Source: Flavobacteriales bacterium UBA979 (lineage in GTDB: Bacteria; Bacteroidota; Bacteroidia; Flavobacteriales_D; Sanyastnellaceae). From it: a DNA stretch of 10,320 nucleotides. Where the stretch lies: assembly GCA_002292325.1 (NCBI GenBank), contig DBBR01000070.1, positions 1 through 10,320 of the forward strand, in the 5' to 3' direction. The position numbers were made by a program, and so were the translations under genes. Numbering within the stretch: position 1 is the first letter of the stretch; each line of letters begins with the position of its first letter. Positions 6,573 through 10,320 of this stretch are shown piece by piece. A model generated the notes under the pieces. The model searched no databases and was not told the DNA's origin. It was given only the letters and a program-made list of their open reading frames with translations.

Positions 6573-9500
6573 ATGGAAGCCAAGGGAAGTCTTATTCAAA
6601 AGTTGGATGATTTTATCCGCGCATACTACCTCAACCAGGTGGTTAATGGCTTGCTTTTGTCAAGTGCTGTGCTGATTATCGGCGGCATAACCTTTGCATT
6701 ATTGGAATACGTCGGGCAATTCGGAATTGCTGGAAGAACCGTGATTTTCTGGGTTTTGGTAGGGGGAGGAAGTGCTATTCTCAGCGGCTGGGTCGGTTGG
6801 CCCCTCCTCAAGTGGAGTCGATTGAGTCGCGGGCTGACATACGAACAAGCCAGTAACATCATTGGAGAGCATTTCCCTGAAATCAGTGACCGACTCCTCA
6901 ATGTTCTGCAACTTCAACGTCAGCTCGGGACAGCTTCCGCCTCGCACGATACATCCTTGCTCCAAGCGTCCATTGAAGAGCGAACAACCGCGCTCAAACC
7001 CGTTGCGTTTCAGCGGGCAATTGACTGGAAAAAGAGCCGAAAGCTCCTAAAGTACGCTGCGCCTGCATTGGTTCTTGCGGGGGGAATCATGGGGTGGACG
7101 CCTGATTTGGTCCAAGAGCCTGTTAGCCGAATTATAGCACACCGACAAGACTTCATACCCCCTCCGCCATTTTCTTTTTCTGTGTTGAACAACCCTCTGG
7201 CAGTTCCTGCTATGGAGTCTTTTACAGTCGAAGTACGGACGGAAGGTGCGACTCAACCGGATGTTGTCATGATCGAAGTAGGTGACAGTCGTTACCGCAT
7301 GGAACGTACAGAACAAGGCAGCTTCCGCCATGTATTTCCCATGGTTCGCGAAAGCGTCCGTTTTGTGCTCACCGCCTCCGGCGTCCGTTCAAAAACCTAC
7401 ACGCTTCAGGCGCTTCCGGTGCCGACATTATTAGGGCTGGAGGTGACAACCACTCCCCCACCCTACACGGGTTTGCCTGCCGAAACACTGCAGGACGTTG
7501 GAAACTTAAGGGTGCCAGAAGGAACACAAATTGAGTGGCGCATCCAAAGCAAAGACACCGATCGTTTGCGTTTGGAGTTTGGTGGAACAGCCGTTGCGGT
7601 TGAGCGGGGAGCTGCCGGTACGTTTACCGCTGCTATTCAAGCCAAAGAAAGTGGTCCATATTGGTTGGTCCCCTCCAACTCCGCTGTCGGAGCTTTGGAT
7701 TCTATGCGCTACCACATGCATGTAAGTTCTGATCAATTTCCTCGCATTCGGGCCACTGAAAGCGTTGATTCAACCGCACTCAAAACGCGCTACTTCAATG
7801 GTGAAGTTTCCGATGATTACGGATTTAGCAAGTTGACCTTTGCCTACCAGTGGCTGGAGGTCGGTGAACGAACAGAAGAATTGCTTGCAGGTGAAAACCC
7901 GTCTGCCGGGAATATTCTCCGCCAGTCCCTCCCGGTTCCCCGTGGCCGAAGCGATCGTTTTTTCTTTGAATGGAGCCTCCAAGAGCTCTCCGTTGTGCAA
8001 GGTGATGTGATTGAGTATTGGTTCGAAATCTGGGATAACGACCGCATCCACGGCGCCAAAATGTCACGATCCGCACCCCGCACATTTTCACCACCCAGCG
8101 AAGAAGAGGTGCGAGAAGAGCGCGACCAGGCCAATGCAGACATTGAGGAGCGCATGGCCGCAGCCCGTCAAAGTGCTGCCGAAGTCCGAGAGGACATGGA
8201 GTCGCTGCGCCGTCAATTGGCTGAGGACCAAGAAATGGACTGGAAGGACGAACGCGCCATGGAAGAGTTGATGAAGAAGCAGAAACAACTGCAAGAGGAC
8301 CTCAATGAACTGCAAGAAATCAACAACGAAAAAGACGAACGCACCAACGAATTCAGCCCCGAAGAAGAGCGTCTGCTCGAAAAGCAGGAACAGCTGCAAA
8401 ACCTCATGGAACAGGTCATGAGCGACGAGCTCAAGGAGATGTACGAGGAAATGCAACGGCTCATGGAACAAATGGATCCAGAGTCCATGGAGCAAATCCA
8501 AGAACAACTGGATAACATGCAAGTTGATCAAGAGTCGTTGGAAAAAGAGCTGGATCGCGCGCTGGAACAATTCAAGCAGTTGGAATATGAAGTCAAGATG
8601 GAAGAGGCCATTGAAGACTTGAAAGAACTCGCTGAAAAACAAGCGGAACTTGCTGAATTGACCCGGAATGAGGAGGGGCCGAACGACAGCCTTCAAGCAG
8701 AGCAAGACTCGCTAAACCAAGCTTTTGAAGAGCTACAAGAAGAGCTCGACGCATTGGATAAATCCAATGAAGAGCTCGAAAATCCCAACTCCACTATGGA
8801 CCGTGAAGAAGAGCGTGATTCCATCGAAGAAAAGATGAATGACAGCTCTGATCAATTGAAGCAAGACAAGAATAAGAAAGCTTCAGAAAATCAGCAGTCC
8901 GCCTCGGAGGAGATGCAACAAATGGCCCAACAATTAGAAAGTTTGATGCAAAAATCGAGTGAGGAAGCGCTCGAAATGGACATGGATGCCTTGCGAGCGC
9001 TTTTGGAAAACATCATTGATTTGTCTTTCGATGAGGAAGGCTTGATGGAGGATTTGCGGAGTACAAGCGAAAACGATCCCGCCTATGTCATGCATGGACA
9101 AACCCAGCGGCGGCTCAAGGACGATGCGCGCATGGTAGAAGACTCATTGTTTGAACTCAGCATGCGCATTCCCCAACTGGCACCCGCTGTGAACCGCGAA
9201 ATCGGGCTGGTCAATCACCATATGGCGTTGGCGTTAGGCAGTTTTGGGGACCGTGAAACCGACATCATCACCACGAACCAGCAATACGTGATGACGAGCT
9301 TCAATAACCTCGCCTTGATGTTGGACGATGCTTTGCAGCAAATGCAACAAAGCATGGCGGAAAAACAACCCGGGAACGGCAATTGCGAAAAGCCTGGTGG
9401 CAACGGCAATCCCAAACCCTCTCCCAGCGCAGGAGACCTAAAAAAAATGCAACAGTCCCTCGGTGATCGACTCGAGAAGATGAAAGAAATGATGGGTGAG

Positions 9501-9995
9501 GGGGCCAATGCCGGCAACAGTGGCAAACAGAAGCGGCAACTCAGCAAGGAGCTCGCACAAATGGCGGCACAGCAAGCTGCTCTCCGACAAATGGCTGAAA
9601 AGAAGGCGCAAGAAATGAATGGGGATGGTTCCGGTGACGGAAATCAGATGAACGACATCGCAAAAGAAATGGAGGAGTTGGAACGAGATCTCGTAAACAA
9701 GGACGTCACCATTGAAACTTTGGAGCGTCAACAACAACTTTTAGTCCGGCTGTTGAAAGCTGAAAATGCAGAGATGACAAGGGGTGAAGACGATAAACGA
9801 AAATCCAGAGCAGGCGACCAAAACCTAGCAACTGAACCCGCTCCGCTCTTGGATTACCTCGAACAAAAGAATCGAGAAGCAGAGTGGTTACGAACAATTC
9901 CACTTGAATTGGATGCGTATTATCGTGACCGAGTCAACGAATATTTCAATAATTTGGACCTCACGAAGCCCGACTCCGAGCTTCCACCCCAATGA
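6573..9995 (+). CDS. DUF4175-family membrane-anchored coiled-coil protein
   Basis: This 1140-residue protein of unknown function belongs, by overall plan and by its N- and C-terminal stretches, to the large DUF4175 family of Bacteroidota. Hydrophobic segments lie at about 23-45, 54-77 and 159-176, with basic residues between the second and third (KWSRLSRG, DWKKSRKLLK). That predicts a cytosolic N-terminus and loop, with the remaining 960 or so residues in the periplasm. Residues 180-505 look like beta-rich Ig-like domains (TTTPPPYTGLP; DDYGFSKLTFAY). Residues 506-815 are a long Glu/Gln/Met-rich coiled coil. Residues 820-930 are a helical globular part, 931-953 a Gly/Asn/Pro linker holding the only cysteine (C938), and 955-1065 a second helical stretch. 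The conserved-looking tail is LRTIPLELDAYYRDRVNEYF (1106-1125). ATG 6573 is the only reasonable start; no Shine-Dalgarno is seen. The stop overlaps the next gene's ATG. A structural or envelope scaffold role is a guess. Confidence 0.88.
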   Translation: MEAKGSLIQKLDDFIRAYYLNQVVNGLLLSSAVLIIGGITFALLEYVGQFGIAGRTVIFWVLVGGGSAILSGWVGWPLLKWSRLSRGLTYEQASNIIGEHFPEISDRLLNVLQLQRQLGTASASHDTSLLQASIEERTTALKPVAFQRAIDWKKSRKLLKYAAPALVLAGGIMGWTPDLVQEPVSRIIAHRQDFIPPPPFSFSVLNNPLAVPAMESFTVEVRTEGATQPDVVMIEVGDSRYRMERTEQGSFRHVFPMVRESVRFVLTASGVRSKTYTLQALPVPTLLGLEVTTTPPPYTGLPAETLQDVGNLRVPEGTQIEWRIQSKDTDRLRLEFGGTAVAVERGAAGTFTAAIQAKESGPYWLVPSNSAVGALDSMRYHMHVSSDQFPRIRATESVDSTALKTRYFNGEVSDDYGFSKLTFAYQWLEVGERTEELLAGENPSAGNILRQSLPVPRGRSDRFFFEWSLQELSVVQGDVIEYWFEIWDNDRIHGAKMSRSAPRTFSPPSEEEVREERDQANADIEERMAAARQSAAEVREDMESLRRQLAEDQEMDWKDERAMEELMKKQKQLQEDLNELQEINNEKDERTNEFSPEEERLLEKQEQLQNLMEQVMSDELKEMYEEMQRLMEQMDPESMEQIQEQLDNMQVDQESLEKELDRALEQFKQLEYEVKMEEAIEDLKELAEKQAELAELTRNEEGPNDSLQAEQDSLNQAFEELQEELDALDKSNEELENPNSTMDREEERDSIEEKMNDSSDQLKQDKNKKASENQQSASEEMQQMAQQLESLMQKSSEEALEMDMDALRALLENIIDLSFDEEGLMEDLRSTSENDPAYVMHGQTQRRLKDDARMVEDSLFELSMRIPQLAPAVNREIGLVNHHMALALGSFGDRETDIITTNQQYVMTSFNNLALMLDDALQQMQQSMAEKQPGNGNCEKPGGNGNPKPSPSAGDLKKMQQSLGDRLEKMKEMMGEGANAGNSGKQKRQLSKELAQMAAQQAALRQMAEKKAQEMNGDGSGDGNQMNDIAKEMEELERDLVNKDVTIETLERQQQLLVRLLKAENAEMTRGEDDKRKSRAGDQNLATEPAPLLDYLEQKNREAEWLRTIPLELDAYYRDRVNEYFNNLDLTKPDSELPPQ

Positions 9996-10320
9996 TAGGA
10001 CCCATGATTGAGACCATGCACAAACTGGAATTTGCCTCAGAGCCCGAAAACATTGCGATAATCGAACGATTAATCGATGAGATTCGAGAAGAAACCACCT
10101 TTCAGGAAGACTGCTATGGCGACGTCCTGATTGCCATGACAGAAGCAGTTAACAACGCGATTGTCCATGGAAACAAGCTTGATCCTTCCAAGTCCGTTGC
10201 TGTTGAGTACGAAATCAGACCCGCTGATTTGTATTTTAAAGTGGTCGATTCTGGCGCCGGCTTCGATTTCGACAACGTTCCCGATCCAACTTCGCCAGAA
10301 AACCTCGAGAAGCCCAATGG
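9992..10320 (+). CDS. Anti-sigma-factor-type HATPase (RsbW/SpoIIAB-like) ATP-binding protein, N-terminal part
   Basis: The frame is open from ATG 9992 to the right edge (109 complete codons). It shows the GHKL/HATPase_c_2 landmarks: an N-box with E51, N54, N55 and HGN at 59-61 (MTEAVNNAIVHGN), and a G1 box D86-x-G-x-G-F (DSGAGFDF). The G2 box would lie past the edge; the frame stops at LEKPNG, where related proteins continue into a Gly-rich lid. Members bind ATP in the cytosol, and many phosphorylate STAS-domain antagonists or hold sigma factors; no partner is visible here. The ATG overlaps the DUF4175 stop as ATGA, indicating one transcript and translational coupling. ATG 10004 or 10016 are alternative starts, and 10016 begins closest to the conserved fold (MHKLEF). 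From memory of Bacteroidota genomes, ybeY and mnmG often follow such a gene; this cannot be seen here. Confidence 0.88.
   Translation, partial: MIGPMIETMHKLEFASEPENIAIIERLIDEIREETTFQEDCYGDVLIAMTEAVNNAIVHGNKLDPSKSVAVEYEIRPADLYFKVVDSGAGFDFDNVPDPTSPENLEKPN

Noticed and set aside
8088..8705. 205-codon Phe/Leu-rich open frame on the - strand
   Set aside because: It is the antisense of the Glu/Gln/Lys coiled coil of DUF4175; Glu, Lys and Gln codons read backwards give Phe and Leu, so the apparent membrane protein is an artefact.
8717..8780. Repeated GAAGAGCT(C/A) strings as a DNA repeat array
   Set aside because: They encode Glu-Glu-Leu in the coiled coil and follow from codon bias and heptad sequence rather than a DNA-level repeat.

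Overview
The window comes from a Bacteroidota genome, most likely Flavobacteriales or a relative. The evidence is a type A type-IX-secretion (T9SS) sorting domain at the C-terminus of a large surface protein, a Bacteroidota-style DUF4175 protein, start codons without Shine-Dalgarno sequences, and a Bacteroidota-type -33/-7 promoter (TTG ... TAnnTTTG). Base composition looks close to balanced by eye and does not change abruptly, so nothing points to recent transfer. I see no RNA gene, insertion sequence, CRISPR array, prophage or attachment site.

Layout, left to right: (1) the 3' end of a HemW-type radical SAM gene, + strand; (2) an EamA/DMT ten-helix transporter on the - strand, overlapping the hemW end tail-to-tail by 15 bp; (3) a divergent + strand gene for a secreted endonuclease/exonuclease/phosphatase (EEP) enzyme with thrombospondin type 3 calcium repeats and a terminal dockerin-like motif; (4) convergent to it after only 18 bp, a 1093-residue - strand T9SS surface protein with two lamin-tail domains, two Cys-bracketed repeats, a Calx-beta-like stretch, two OB-like domains, a PKD domain and the sorting signal; (5) divergent from that, a 1140-residue membrane-anchored DUF4175 coiled-coil protein on the + strand; (6) overlapping its stop codon as ATGA, the start of an anti-sigma-factor-type (HATPase) ATP-binding protein that runs off the right edge.

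The genes form at least three functional units. hemW and the transporter look like ordinary housekeeping genes. The EEP enzyme and the lamin-tail/OB protein together carry the domain set that ExeM-type extracellular nucleases hold in one chain, so they may act together outside the cell on DNA or phosphoesters; this is inference. The DUF4175 gene and the ATPase gene look translationally coupled and so co-expressed, although most of the first product probably lies in the periplasm while the second is cytosolic.

There is no obvious new defence or mobile system. The points most worth following are the possible split nuclease pair, the DUF4175-ATPase coupling, the single cysteine of the DUF4175 protein, the terminal half-dockerin of the EEP enzyme, and a 12-bp sequence shared by the two divergent intergenic regions.
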